Shown: positions 19,014 through 31,401 of the stretch, in pieces | How the letters are laid out: each line of letters begins with the position of its first letter | Numbering within the stretch: the stretch's first letter is position 1 | Assembly (NCBI RefSeq): GCF_000445185.1 | Contig: NZ_AVAF01000171.1 | Span: forward strand, 1 to 64,000 | Length of the DNA: 64,000 nucleotides | Direction: 5' to 3' | Source of the DNA: Thermoanaerobacter sp. A7A | Lineage (GTDB): Bacteria > Bacillota > Thermoanaerobacteria > Thermoanaerobacterales > Thermoanaerobacteraceae | Position numbers and translations under genes: made by a program | The notes under the pieces: generated by a model | Seen by the model: the letters and a program-made list of their open reading frames with translations, nothing else | Told to the model about the DNA's origin: nothing | Databases searched by the model: none

Positions 19014-22000
19014 ATGGGCAAAAGGTTTTTAGTTTTTCTGATTACATTTACATTGGTATTCAGTGTTTTTAGCTCTTTTGGTTATTCGGAGCAAATGCCA
19101 TCATCAGATAACCCAAAACTTACTTTAGATTCGCTAAAAATCGATTATAATCTTGTAAAACAGATTGCTAAAGATAATTTTAAAGAAACTGCTAAACCCT
19201 ATCAAAGCAAGTCAAAAATTGTAGAGCAATTTGGAGAAGAAATACAAAATTTAAGAGATGGTTCCAAGCAAGAGATTGAAAAATATAATCCTGATGAAAC
19301 CGTACGAGTTATTGTGCAATTAGAAAAGGATAGTCTTGCTTCTTTTGCATTAAAGTCTAACAAGACTCTCAAAACTTTGACGCAAAATGAAAAAACGACT
19401 GTTTTAAACAAAATTACTCAAGAACAAACTCAATTAAAAAGCGTATTGAGCAAAAATTTCAATTTTAAAACAAGACATACATATAAAACCGTTTTAAATG
19501 GCATAAGTGGCGAGGTAAAGGTTAAAGACATAGAAAAAATTAAAACATTGCCTGGAGTAAAAGATGTAAGAATTGTAAATGAGTATTTTCTTGACATGAC
19601 AACAGCGATCTATTCAACAAATGCACCAACCGTGTGGAATGACTTGGGATATAAAGGTGAAGGAATGGTTGTTGCAATAGTAGATACAGGAATAGATTAT
19701 AGGCACCAGGATATGAAAATAACAGATAGTTCCAAAGTAAAATTGACTCAAGCAAAAGTACAGGAAATAGCAAATACAACAGGTCTTCCTTATAAATATT
19801 TTACAGATAAAGTACCTGTTGGTTGGAACTGGGCAGACAACAATGATCAAATTATAGATATTGGGGCTACACAGTCAATGCACGGGCAACACGTTGCAGG
19901 TATAGTTGCAGCAAATGGTAATATTAAAGGGGTTGCACCTGAGGCACAGCTTATAGCTGAAAAGGTATTTTCAAACAATCCTAATTTTGCATCTGCTTTT
20001 TCGGACGATATAGTAGCAGGTATTGACCACGCTGTCGCATTTGGTGCAGATGTTATAAACATGAGCTTAGGCTCAACAGCAGGTTTCGTTCGCCCTGATG
20101 ACCCTGAGCATCTGGCGATAAAAAACGCTGTTGACAATGGCGTAATAGTTGTTGTTTCAGCTGGTAACTCCAGTTATTCCACGAGTGCAGAATTTTATCC
20201 ATATGCAATGGATCCAGATATAGGAACTGTCGGCTCGCCTGGCTTGTGGCTTGATGCTATTCAAGTGGCTGCTTCTATAAATCCTGGACTTACAGGAAAA
20301 AGTTTTTCTGTAAATCCTGCTCCACAAGGTTTTGATAGAGTAGTATATTCTGTAGGAAGTCCTACAGACCATGACCCTATTGACCCTGCAGATATCTTGA
20401 AAGGAGAGTATGAAGTAGTATATTGTGGATTAGGTAGACCCGAGGATTTTCAAGGTAAAGATGTAGTGGGTAAAGTTGCCCTTATTTCAAGAGGATCTAT
20501 TACATTTAACGCAAAGACGATAAATGCACAAAATGCTGGTGCTATAGCTGCAGTAATTTTCAATAATACTACAGGAACAATTTCAATGGCATTAGGAGAA
20601 GGTACGAAAATTCCTTCTGTGTCTATTTTAAGAGATGCAGGTCTTGCAATTAAAGCTTTGTTAGATCAAGGGCAAAAAGTCACAGTAAAATTTGATGGTG
20701 CTATAGGAACAAATAATTTAGGAGTTCCTCCGGGAGACAATGTAACGGACTTTTCATCCTGGGGGGTTACACCAAGCTTTGACTTTAAACCGGAAATAAT
20801 GGCACCTGGCGGCGGAATATATTCAACACTTAACAAAGATTCCTACGGTTTGATGAGCGGTACATCTATGTCATCACCTCATGTGGCAGGTGCAATGGCG
20901 CTAATTGCTGAAGCTCTTAAAGATAAAGTATCTAAAGGTGAATTGACCTTCAAAGATGGCAGAGATTTTGTTGAAATGGCTAAAATAATGGCTATGAATA
21001 CAGCCAAAGTTATAATTGATACAAATGACAATGCTGCTCCTTATACAGGTAAAATCTTAAGAAGTCCTAAGCCTTATTCACCGAGACAACAAGGTGCAGG
21101 TATGATTCAAATAGATAAGGCAATCAAGACACCTGTGACAATTACAGATGCAAATGGGAAAGCAGGTATTGCACTTGGCAGTATTGGAAATAGTGCGACT
21201 TTTACCTTGACTCTTAAAAATCATAGTAACAGCGATGTTACGTATACCTTAAGGGACGAGTATGGAGTTTTGACAGATTATGTTCTTTGGGGATTTAATT
21301 TTGCTGAAACAACAACCCTTACAGGAGGGACAGTTAAATTTGATAAAGATACTGTGACAGTGCCTGCGAACGGACAAGCGACTGTCAATGTTACATTGAT
21401 AATTCCTCAAAATGCTCCACAAGATATTTTTGCGGAAGGATTTTTAAGCTTTATTCCAGAAGATAGCAATCTTCCCAAACTAAGCGTACCTTATACAGCT
21501 TTTTATGGAAGTTGGGATGAACCAAGAGTAATAGATTCACCTCTTTGGGAAGATGACACTTATTATGGATTTACAGGTATGGCAGGAGTTATAAACAATG
21601 AATTATATTTCTTAGGGAACCTTGGGAGCAAGACGCCTGATCCATCTACAATTGCCATATCTCCTAATAACGATGGTGTATTTGACTATGTACAGCCAGT
21701 GCTTTCATTTATGAGAAATGCAAGAGAGTTTAAAGTAAGTGTTGTAGATGAGAAAGGAAATGTAATAAGAGAAGTATCCCAAGAGGAATATTTAAGAAAG
21801 AACGTAGCAGAGACATCCAAAGCTCAGATTTCTGATTTTTGGATATGGGACGGCAAAGCATTTAACCCTGTAACAGGACAATTTGGAGCAGTTCCTGATG
21901 GACAATATTATATGCGCTTTGAATCTAAGATAGATTATCCGAATGCTAGAACCCAAGTTCTTCAAATGCCTGTTAAAGTCGATACAATGCCTCCTGAAGT

Positions 22001-24983
22001 TTTGCTAAATGCGGACTATGTTGACCAAAATGGATACTTAAAGGCAGATTACATTTCAAACGGAAAAGCAACAGTGAAGTGGGCAGGTAGTGATAAAGGT
22101 TCGGGTATAGAATCCTATATAATTTTTACAGGGAAGATTGACCCTATTACTGGAAATGTCACAAATATTGAAACAAAATCACTGCCAAGTGATGCTGTTT
22201 CAACAGAAGTAGACCTTCCAAACCGCTATACATTTATTGCTGTACTTGGTGTAGACTATGCAGGAAATATTTCTGATATAATGGGTGTAAATAATAGCTG
22301 TATTGCATTTAACCAAGAAATAAAAGACAATTTTGGACCTGTAATTACTGTAAAAGAACCTCAAGTAGCACAAATATTTAATACAAGAGATATTGTTGTT
22401 TCAGGAACCATAGAAGATGAGACGACATTTATGGGTGAATTGTATATTAATGATGAAAAAGTAACGGTCAATCCAGACAATACTTTCTCAACAACAATAC
22501 ATTTTGACAGTGATGGAAAGAAAGAGATAAAATTCCTTGCATTTGATAAATTGTATAATGCAGACGACCCTTCAACATATGAACACAAGACAGAATTTGC
22601 GATACCAATTTATATAGACGTTACAAAACCCGAAATTACTTTAAATGTAGATAATTTCAAAGGCTTTATTTCACCTGAGGGAGTAAGCCTTACAGTAGCA
22701 GGCAGTGTGTATGATACAGGATTTGGATACAAATTGTTTATCAATGGCAACAATATACTTAACAAAGAAGCTGATGATTACACAACATTTAATGATACCT
22801 TTACTGCCAGAGTACCGCTTAACGTGGGAAATAATATCATTTCGATAAGTGCAGTAGATGTGGCGACAAATAAAGCCGAAGCTACAGTAGCTGCAAATGT
22901 ATATACTTCAGATACTCAGAATTATGTTACAATAACCTATAATGGAACACAAAAGACAATACAACTTGAAAAAGTCATGCTTAACTCACTTAATGCTAAT
23001 CCAAATCCACTTTATATACCGGTTGGGGGAACAGGCAAAATAACCGTTAATGCAATATATACAGACGGTACAACAAAAGATATAACAGATAAAGCAGTGT
23101 TTGAATCTGTATATGGGGACATTGCCAAAGTAGAGGGTAATGGAATTGTAGTTGGAATGAATCCAGGTGAAACTACAATAACTGCAACATATGATAATAA
23201 ATCTGTTGATATAAAAGTTGTAGTTTCAGAAGCTGTATCATTGGGTATAAGTGTTGACCCGCCATCTATAACAGTTCCAGCAGGCAAAATGGTGCCAATT
23301 GCAGTTTATAATCATTTTTCAGATGGTAGTCAAGTAGATGTGACAAATTACACTAAATTTATAATTGCAAATCCGCTTATTGCTGACTACACTATGGGAG
23401 TTGTAAAGGGCCTTTCTAAAGGAAGCACTGTGCTTACTGCTGTGTATAACAATAGTGCGTTAAATGTACCAATTACAGTAACAGATCCAATACTTGAAAA
23501 TATAACAGCACAACCACCTTCCATTGAAATAAAAGTTGGAGAGACAGCACAACTAAAAGTTACGGCATCCTATTCTGATGGTACAACAAAAGATGTGACG
23601 GCAAATGCTCAGTATAATTTTGATTCAAATATTGTTACAGTGGATAAAGGAATTGTAAAAGGAGTCAAAGATGGAACTACAACAATTGAAATAAGCTATA
23701 GTGATAAAACCAGTAATAAAACTACCAAAGTTAATGTCACAGTAAAAGAAGTACCTTCTTCTGGCGGAGGTGGTGGCGGTATTACACCTATTGTTCCACC
23801 AGTGACCCCACCTGCAGGCACTGAAGAAACAACAAAACCATCTCAAGAAGTATCACAAGGCAAAATAGTTGTAGAAAATAACACAACAACACTTACAATA
23901 GACGAAAACAAAGTAGCAAAAGACATAAAAGACACTTCAAAGAAAGAAATACAATTTGACTTAACAAATATAGGAACTACACCTCAAAAAGCATTAGAAA
24001 TACCTGTAACTGTACTTAATTTAATAGCAGAGAACAACAAAAACGTAGTAGTAAAATCAGACGAAGTAGGTCTTCAATTTGATGCAAAAACTTTAGCAGT
24101 ATCACAAGAAGCAATTGACCTCATAAACAAAGCAGGAACAATAAAACTTAACATACACAACAAAGGCAAAATAACCGCATCATCTTTCGAGCCGGTAACA
24201 AGCGCCTATGACATAACAATAAAAGCAGGAGACAAAGACATAAAAATAGGGTCACCAGTAAAAATGACATTTAACATAAAAGGTGGAAAAGACATAAGGA
24301 AAATAGGAGTATACTACTTAAACGAAAAGACAAATCAATGGGAATATGTAGGAGGAAGAATTGACAAAAAGACAAACACAATAACCTTTGAAGCCAAACA
24401 CTTCTCAACATATGGAGTCTTTGAATACAATAAAGAATTCAAAGACGTAACAAAAGACAATTGGGCATATGACGTAGTAAATGTACTTACATCAAGGCAC
24501 ATAATAAAAGGGGTAGACAGTGAAACATTTGTACCGAACGCAAAAATAACAAGAGCAGAATTTACAGCATTAATGATAAGGGCATTAGGGATAGAAGAAG
24601 AGCCATACAAAGGAGAATTCAATGACGTAAAAGAAGGAGCATGGTATGCAAACGCGATAGAAGCAGCATATAAAGAAGGGATAATATTAGGAGACGGCAA
24701 GAATATGAGGCCGGATGACCCAATAACAAGAGAAGAGATGACAGCAGTAATAATGAGGGTATACGGAAAGCTTGCAGAGTACAAAGAGGACAGCATAGGC
24801 AATACCACTTTCAGTGATAACAACAAGATAAGCGAATGGGCAAAGAATGTAGTAGCGAATGCAGTAAAACTTGGAATAGTAAGAGGATATGAAGATAACA
24901 CTTTCAAGCCAAAAGACAACGCCACAAGAGCAGAGGCAGCAGCTATGCTTTACAGAATTTTAGAGAAAACAGGAAATATATAA
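19014..24983 (+). CDS. Cell-surface subtilisin-like (S8) serine protease with PA insert, Ig-like (Big_2) repeats and three SLH domains
   Basis: Asp VDTGIDYRHQDM, His MHGQHVAGIVAANG, Ser SGTSMSSPHVAGAMAL; 1989 aa; C-terminal SLH triplet. Confidence 0.96.
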   Translation: MGKRFLVFLITFTLVFSVFSSFGYSEQMPSSDNPKLTLDSLKIDYNLVKQIAKDNFKETAKPYQSKSKIVEQFGEEIQNLRDGSKQEIEKYNPDETVRVIVQLEKDSLASFALKSNKTLKTLTQNEKTTVLNKITQEQTQLKSVLSKNFNFKTRHTYKTVLNGISGEVKVKDIEKIKTLPGVKDVRIVNEYFLDMTTAIYSTNAPTVWNDLGYKGEGMVVAIVDTGIDYRHQDMKITDSSKVKLTQAKVQEIANTTGLPYKYFTDKVPVGWNWADNNDQIIDIGATQSMHGQHVAGIVAANGNIKGVAPEAQLIAEKVFSNNPNFASAFSDDIVAGIDHAVAFGADVINMSLGSTAGFVRPDDPEHLAIKNAVDNGVIVVVSAGNSSYSTSAEFYPYAMDPDIGTVGSPGLWLDAIQVAASINPGLTGKSFSVNPAPQGFDRVVYSVGSPTDHDPIDPADILKGEYEVVYCGLGRPEDFQGKDVVGKVALISRGSITFNAKTINAQNAGAIAAVIFNNTTGTISMALGEGTKIPSVSILRDAGLAIKALLDQGQKVTVKFDGAIGTNNLGVPPGDNVTDFSSWGVTPSFDFKPEIMAPGGGIYSTLNKDSYGLMSGTSMSSPHVAGAMALIAEALKDKVSKGELTFKDGRDFVEMAKIMAMNTAKVIIDTNDNAAPYTGKILRSPKPYSPRQQGAGMIQIDKAIKTPVTITDANGKAGIALGSIGNSATFTLTLKNHSNSDVTYTLRDEYGVLTDYVLWGFNFAETTTLTGGTVKFDKDTVTVPANGQATVNVTLIIPQNAPQDIFAEGFLSFIPEDSNLPKLSVPYTAFYGSWDEPRVIDSPLWEDDTYYGFTGMAGVINNELYFLGNLGSKTPDPSTIAISPNNDGVFDYVQPVLSFMRNAREFKVSVVDEKGNVIREVSQEEYLRKNVAETSKAQISDFWIWDGKAFNPVTGQFGAVPDGQYYMRFESKIDYPNARTQVLQMPVKVDTMPPEVLLNADYVDQNGYLKADYISNGKATVKWAGSDKGSGIESYIIFTGKIDPITGNVTNIETKSLPSDAVSTEVDLPNRYTFIAVLGVDYAGNISDIMGVNNSCIAFNQEIKDNFGPVITVKEPQVAQIFNTRDIVVSGTIEDETTFMGELYINDEKVTVNPDNTFSTTIHFDSDGKKEIKFLAFDKLYNADDPSTYEHKTEFAIPIYIDVTKPEITLNVDNFKGFISPEGVSLTVAGSVYDTGFGYKLFINGNNILNKEADDYTTFNDTFTARVPLNVGNNIISISAVDVATNKAEATVAANVYTSDTQNYVTITYNGTQKTIQLEKVMLNSLNANPNPLYIPVGGTGKITVNAIYTDGTTKDITDKAVFESVYGDIAKVEGNGIVVGMNPGETTITATYDNKSVDIKVVVSEAVSLGISVDPPSITVPAGKMVPIAVYNHFSDGSQVDVTNYTKFIIANPLIADYTMGVVKGLSKGSTVLTAVYNNSALNVPITVTDPILENITAQPPSIEIKVGETAQLKVTASYSDGTTKDVTANAQYNFDSNIVTVDKGIVKGVKDGTTTIEISYSDKTSNKTTKVNVTVKEVPSSGGGGGGITPIVPPVTPPAGTEETTKPSQEVSQGKIVVENNTTTLTIDENKVAKDIKDTSKKEIQFDLTNIGTTPQKALEIPVTVLNLIAENNKNVVVKSDEVGLQFDAKTLAVSQEAIDLINKAGTIKLNIHNKGKITASSFEPVTSAYDITIKAGDKDIKIGSPVKMTFNIKGGKDIRKIGVYYLNEKTNQWEYVGGRIDKKTNTITFEAKHFSTYGVFEYNKEFKDVTKDNWAYDVVNVLTSRHIIKGVDSETFVPNAKITRAEFTALMIRALGIEEEPYKGEFNDVKEGAWYANAIEAAYKEGIILGDGKNMRPDDPITREEMTAVIMRVYGKLAEYKEDSIGNTTFSDNNKISEWAKNVVANAVKLGIVRGYEDNTFKPKDNATRAEAAAMLYRILEKTGNI

Positions 24984-24992
24984 AATGAAGAT

Positions 24993-25014
24993 GCGCCCTA
25001 ACGGGCGCTTTTTT
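24993..25014 (+). terminator. Rho-independent terminator
   Basis: GCGCCC taac GGGCGC TTTTTT. Confidence 0.92.
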
Positions 25015-25204
25015 ATTCTAATTGTTGTGAATGATTTTTAATAATTCTTATTTTTTAGATAAGATATTTTCATTTTTGCCTATCAGTAATCGATATTTTT
25101 TTAACAATGTCCGCTTTATGTGGACAAATGTATTTTTACTATTGCATTTTTTACTTTATTGATTTATCATATTAAATATATATCTAGTAACAGGGAGTGA
25201 TAAG

Positions 25205-26287
25205 ATGAAAGAGATGATATTGATGACACCGGGGCCTACAATGGTACCGGAAGAGGTAAAAAAAGTTGCTGGTGCACAGCCATTACACCATAGAACGGAA
25301 GAATTTTATGAATTATTTTCTAATCTCAATAGAAATTTAAAAGAAATATTTAAAACTAAAAATGAAGTTATAACTTTGACCTCATCAGGAACAGGTGGAA
25401 TGGAAGCTGTCATTGCGAATCTTTTTTCCACCGGTGATAAAGTATTAGTAGCCAGTATAGGTTACTTTGGAGAAAGGTTTTATGATATAGCAAAAGCTTA
25501 TGGCCTTGATGCAGAACTTCAAGACTTTGGCTGGGGAAACGCCGTAGACCTTAACGTATTGGAGGACAAATTAAGAAATGGCAATTACAAAGCCCTTTTA
25601 GTCACTCACAATGAAACTTCTACAGGAGTTACAAATAACGTAAAAGAAATTGCAAAAATTGCTAATAGGTACGGTGTGGTAGTCATCGTTGATGCTGTAA
25701 GCTCTTTAGGTGGTATACCACTTGAAATGGACGAATGGGGTATTGATGGAGTAATAACTTGTTCTCAAAAATGCCTTATGTCGCCTCCTGGACTTAGCTT
25801 TGTTGCTTTAAGTGAAAGAGCATGGAAAATGGCTGAAACTTCTAATCTTCCAAAATATTATTTTAACTTAAAAAAAGCAAGAGAAGGCGTTTTAAAACTC
25901 AATCCCGATACTCCTGCTACTCCTGCTGTCTCTACAATAATGGCTGTAGCAAAAGCGACAAATATGATTTTGGAATTTGGGCTGGATAATGTATACAAAA
26001 GGCAAGCCACCTATGGGAAAAGAGTAAGAGAATACGTAAAGAATTTGGGATTAGAGCTGCTGCCGGAAGAGGACATAGCTTCTGATTTAATAACTGCTAT
26101 AAAAGTTCCTGAAAAGTACAAAGCATCAGAGATTATAAATCACATGAAAGAAAAACATGGAGTATTGATAACAGGAGGACAAGGACCTTTAAAAGGTAAA
26201 ATCATAAGAATAGGTCACATGGGTTATGTTACTGAAGAAATGCTTACTAAAACTCTTGAAGCGTTGAAAGACGCAATAGAGGGGTAA
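25205..26287 (+). CDS. Class V aminotransferase (serine-pyruvate/alanine-glyoxylate type)
   Basis: MTPGPTMVPEEV...TLTSSGTGGMEAVIANL...VDAVSSLGGIPLEMDEWGIDGVITCSQKCLMSPPG. Confidence 0.93.
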   Translation: MKEMILMTPGPTMVPEEVKKVAGAQPLHHRTEEFYELFSNLNRNLKEIFKTKNEVITLTSSGTGGMEAVIANLFSTGDKVLVASIGYFGERFYDIAKAYGLDAELQDFGWGNAVDLNVLEDKLRNGNYKALLVTHNETSTGVTNNVKEIAKIANRYGVVVIVDAVSSLGGIPLEMDEWGIDGVITCSQKCLMSPPGLSFVALSERAWKMAETSNLPKYYFNLKKAREGVLKLNPDTPATPAVSTIMAVAKATNMILEFGLDNVYKRQATYGKRVREYVKNLGLELLPEEDIASDLITAIKVPEKYKASEIINHMKEKHGVLITGGQGPLKGKIIRIGHMGYVTEEMLTKTLEALKDAIEG

Positions 26288-26300
26288 GGAGGGATATAAC

Positions 26301-27902
26301 TTGAGGATAATTGTCACAGAGAAAATATCAGAAAATGGCATTGAATATCTAAAAAAACACGCTGACGTAGACGTGAAAACTAATATTTCAAGAGATGAGC
26401 TTTTAGAAACTATTAAAGATTATGACGCCATTATTGTCAGAAGTGCTACAAAAGTAGATAGAGAACTTATCGAAAAAGGTGAAAAATTAAAAGTCATAGG
26501 TCGTGCGGGAAATGGCGTTGACAATATTGATGTAACAGCAGCTACTGAAAAAGGAATTCTTGTTGTAAATACTCCTGCTGGAAATACTGTAGCTGCTGCG
26601 GAATTGACCATTGGCCTTATGCTGGCTATAGCCAGAAATATACCGCAGGCATATCACGCTGGTATTAATGGGGATTTTAGAAGGGATAAATTCAAAGGCG
26701 TTGAATTGAACGGAAAAACTGTCGGTGTAATAGGATTAGGAAGAATTGGTTCTCTTGTGGCGTCTAGACTTGCAGCATTTAATATGAGAGTAATTGCATA
26801 TGACCCCTATATGCCAGATGAACGTTTTGAAAAATACGGTGTGGAAAAAGTTACTTTAGATGAATTGCTTCAGCAATCAGACTTTATAACAATTCACCTT
26901 CCAAAAACGGAAGAGACCAAAAAGATGCTCAGTGAAAAAGAGTTCAAAAAAATGAAAAAGGGAGTTAGAATAGTAAATGCAGCACGAGGAGGAATCATTG
27001 ATGAAAAAGCCCTTTACTATGCCATTAAAGAGGGCATTGTAGCGGCAGCAGGATTGGACGTTCTTGAAGTAGAACCCAAATATAATATAGAACGACAAGA
27101 TTTTAACAATCCACTTCTTGAACTGCCAAATGTCGTTTTTACGCCTCATATTGGAGCTTCAACTTATGAAGCGCAAGAAAACATAGGTATATCCATTGCG
27201 CAAGAAGTAATCTCGGCTTTAAACGGTAATCTGTACGGAAATATAGTAAATTTACCCGGGGTAAAATCCGACGAATTTTCACAGCTCAAACCTTATATGA
27301 AATTGGCTGAAGCCATGGGAGCATTTTATTATCAAATAAATGATACTCCTGTTAGATTAATTGAAGTGATATATAGAGGAGAAATTTCGAAAACTAATAC
27401 AGATATTGTTACTCTCTATGCTCTTAAAGGCTTTTTAAAGCCCGTATTAGAGGAGGATGTAAGTGTTGTAAATGCAAAATTAAGAGCAAAAGAAATGGGA
27501 ATAGAAGTTGTAGAGGGTAAAATCGAAGAAATAAACCACTATTCAAGCCTTATCATTCTCAAGATTACAGATACCAATGGCAAAACAACACAATTTGCAG
27601 GAACCACATACGGAGAAGAAGTGAGGATTGTAGAGTATATGGGACATAAAGTAAATTTTGAACCTACGGAGTACATGCTATTTGTCAAGAATAAAGATGT
27701 ACCAGGGGTTATAGGTCACATAGGGAATGTATTAGGAGACTTTGGCATAAACATCTCTACCATGCAAGTAAGCCCAAATAAAAATGATGGAACAGCATTA
27801 ATGATTGTAAGCACAGACAAAGAAATTCCTGATGAAGCAGTAGAGTCTCTAAATAAATTAAATAGCATAATAAAAGCAAGAGCGGTTAGAGGATTGATAT
27901 AG
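26301..27902 (+). CDS. serA: D-3-phosphoglycerate dehydrogenase
   Basis: GVIGLGRIGSLVASRL; C-terminal ASB and ACT domains; 533 aa; TTG start. Confidence 0.96.
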   Translation: MRIIVTEKISENGIEYLKKHADVDVKTNISRDELLETIKDYDAIIVRSATKVDRELIEKGEKLKVIGRAGNGVDNIDVTAATEKGILVVNTPAGNTVAAAELTIGLMLAIARNIPQAYHAGINGDFRRDKFKGVELNGKTVGVIGLGRIGSLVASRLAAFNMRVIAYDPYMPDERFEKYGVEKVTLDELLQQSDFITIHLPKTEETKKMLSEKEFKKMKKGVRIVNAARGGIIDEKALYYAIKEGIVAAAGLDVLEVEPKYNIERQDFNNPLLELPNVVFTPHIGASTYEAQENIGISIAQEVISALNGNLYGNIVNLPGVKSDEFSQLKPYMKLAEAMGAFYYQINDTPVRLIEVIYRGEISKTNTDIVTLYALKGFLKPVLEEDVSVVNAKLRAKEMGIEVVEGKIEEINHYSSLIILKITDTNGKTTQFAGTTYGEEVRIVEYMGHKVNFEPTEYMLFVKNKDVPGVIGHIGNVLGDFGINISTMQVSPNKNDGTALMIVSTDKEIPDEAVESLNKLNSIIKARAVRGLI

Positions 27903-27967
27903 AGATATGAATTGTTGTCAGAATATTATAAAGATGATATAATATATGTAAAGTAAATTTTATTAAG

Positions 27968-28243
27968 GTGATAAAAATGCAAAATAGTAGCATGATAAAA
28001 AAATTAAATGAAATTATAGATTTTTTAACGGAGAAGGAAATTGCTGAAGTGATTGACTTTGCTGAGTATCTTAAAGAGAAAAAAAAGAAAGAGCTTATAA
28101 AAAAATTTAACGATTGGGATAAATCTTTAGAAGTAGAACAAATGACCCATGAAGAGGAAAAATTGTTAAAAGAAAGCGAGGGAGAATATATAACTTTAGA
28201 AGAAGCAAAGAAGGCATTAGGGATAGAGGACAATGGGATATAA
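27968..28243 (+). CDS. Putative RelB/DUF2281-like antitoxin
   Basis: small acidic protein overlapping the RelE/ParE-like ORF. Confidence 0.7.
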   Translation: MIKMQNSSMIKKLNEIIDFLTEKEIAEVIDFAEYLKEKKKKELIKKFNDWDKSLEVEQMTHEEEKLLKESEGEYITLEEAKKALGIEDNGI

Positions 28244-28487
28244 AATTATAATTGACAAAAAAGTGTTAAAAGAGTTAAAAAAACATGATAAGAAAACAGT
28301 CAAAAGAATTGTAGACGCTATTAGTAAGTTGCCTTTTGAGGGAGATATAAAAAAACTAAAAACATCTAAAAAGGAGCGTTTATATAGGTTAAGAGTTGGA
28401 GACTATAGATTGATTTTTGAGATTGACAACGTAGATTTTGCTATTAAAGTGAAAGCTTTTGATACAAGAGGAGATATATATAAATAA
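28233..28487 (+). CDS. RelE/ParE-family toxin
   Basis: YRLRVGDYRLIFEIDN...VKAFDTRGDIYK typical RelE fold C-terminus. Confidence 0.88.
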   Translation: MGYKIIIDKKVLKELKKHDKKTVKRIVDAISKLPFEGDIKKLKTSKKERLYRLRVGDYRLIFEIDNVDFAIKVKAFDTRGDIYK

Positions 28488-28492
28488 ATGAA

Positions 28493-28522
28493 AAAAGGAG
28501 CAAGGTCTTTCTTGCTCCTTTT
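28493..28522. terminator. Bidirectional terminator
   Basis: AAAAGGAGCAAG gtcttt CTTGCTCCTTTT. Confidence 0.88.
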
Positions 28523-29339
28523 AAATATTATAGGGTAGTTTTTTTCTCCCTTCAAAATAATAAAGAGTATTTATCCCGTATGATTTTACATAAGCATAAG
28601 CTTTGTCAAAATCTCTTGCCACATCTTGAGGCATGTGGGCATCAGAATTTACTACAATCGGTATATTATATTCCTTAATCATTCCCATTATCTCTTTTGA
28701 AGGATAAATTTCTCCAACAGGTTTTCTCAATCCTGCAGTTGAAACCTCAATCACTATGCCAGTCTTAGAAATTTCTTCAATATTTCTTTCTATCTTTTCA
28801 AAAACTTTATAATTGGGTCTAAATCCAAAAATTTTCACGAGGTCAATGTGCCCTATTATATCAAAAAGTCCTGTCTTGGCCATTTTCTCAATTATATTAA
28901 AATATTCTAGATATACTTCATCAACATCTCTCCTGTGCCATTCCTCTATTGATTCTTCAAGGTCTATTCCCCAATCGTCAATCCAGTGAACAGAGCCTAT
29001 TATAAAGTCCCACGGGTAAGTAGCTAGGAAATCCTTTATTTCTTTTTCCTTTTCCGGGAAATAATCGGCTTCAATTCCCAGCTTAACTGGAAGAGCCATT
29101 TGTTTTGCTTCTTTGATAAGTTCCACGTAATCTTCAATGCTTTGGTCCATGTAAGTTTTTATCCACTCTCTTCTAAATCCATTGCTCTTATATACTTCAA
29201 AACCTTCTTTAAACCTGTGACCGTGTTCAGAGATACCAATCTCAACTAGACCTTTACTTAAACCAGAATTTATAAACTTCTTAAGCCATTCTATAGTATA
29301 AGGGCCGTTTTCTATGTGGACGTGATAATCTGCAGCCAT
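28521..29339 (-). CDS. PHP-domain phosphatase (histidinol-phosphatase-like)
   Basis: MAADYHVHIENG, ISEHGHR, IGSVHWID, NSDAHMPQDV metal motifs. Confidence 0.88.
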   Translation of the reverse strand: MAADYHVHIENGPYTIEWLKKFINSGLSKGLVEIGISEHGHRFKEGFEVYKSNGFRREWIKTYMDQSIEDYVELIKEAKQMALPVKLGIEADYFPEKEKEIKDFLATYPWDFIIGSVHWIDDWGIDLEESIEEWHRRDVDEVYLEYFNIIEKMAKTGLFDIIGHIDLVKIFGFRPNYKVFEKIERNIEEISKTGIVIEVSTAGLRKPVGEIYPSKEIMGMIKEYNIPIVVNSDAHMPQDVARDFDKAYAYVKSYGINTLYYFEGRKKLPYNI

Positions 29340-29403
29340 ATTTTTCCTCCTTTTCAATAAGATAAAGCTTTGAGATTTTAATATCTTACAACATTATAAT
29401 ATT

Positions 29404-29632
29404 TTGCAAAAACTAATGCAATTTGTGTTATAATAATTTAAAGTGATTGATTTAATTTGTGAGGTGAGATGTTTTATCCTCTTTACAATCACTTTAAAAT
29501 CCTATATAATAAATGAGTATTTATTTTTACGAGGTGCTTTTTTATGAACTGCCGGGATGACAAAAATTTAAAAAAATTTATTTAAACTTAAAGGGATACG
29601 AGTCTCTATTTTTCCAAAATAGAGATTTTTTT
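29404..29632 (+). promoter_or_regulatory. pyrG leader: promoter(s), 13-bp inverted repeat, two small ORFs, intrinsic terminator (29603-29632)
   Basis: TTTACA-17-TATAAT (29482-29510); IR 29437-29449/29486-29498; TCTCTATTTT tcc AAAATAGAGA T7. Confidence 0.7.
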
Positions 29633-29664
29633 ATGGGTTATAAACTATTAAAAATTAATCATAA

Positions 29665-31296
<1,632 letters not shown>

Positions 31297-31401
31297 GGGT
31301 TGGATAATATCCAGCCTTTAAATTTTACTTGATAATTATGAACAAAAAGGCTATAATATATCTAGAAATTAATTTTAAAATTAATCTGGAGGTGAAAACA
31401 A

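Noticed and set aside
19540-20372. Several minus-strand ORFs of 70-96 aa across the protease domain
   Set aside because: Overlap catalytic S8 coding sequence; low-complexity translations without RBS.
24335-24925. 196-aa minus-strand ORF antisense to the subtilase C-terminus
   Set aside because: Results from A-biased third positions of the sense gene; sense strand encodes clear SLH domains.
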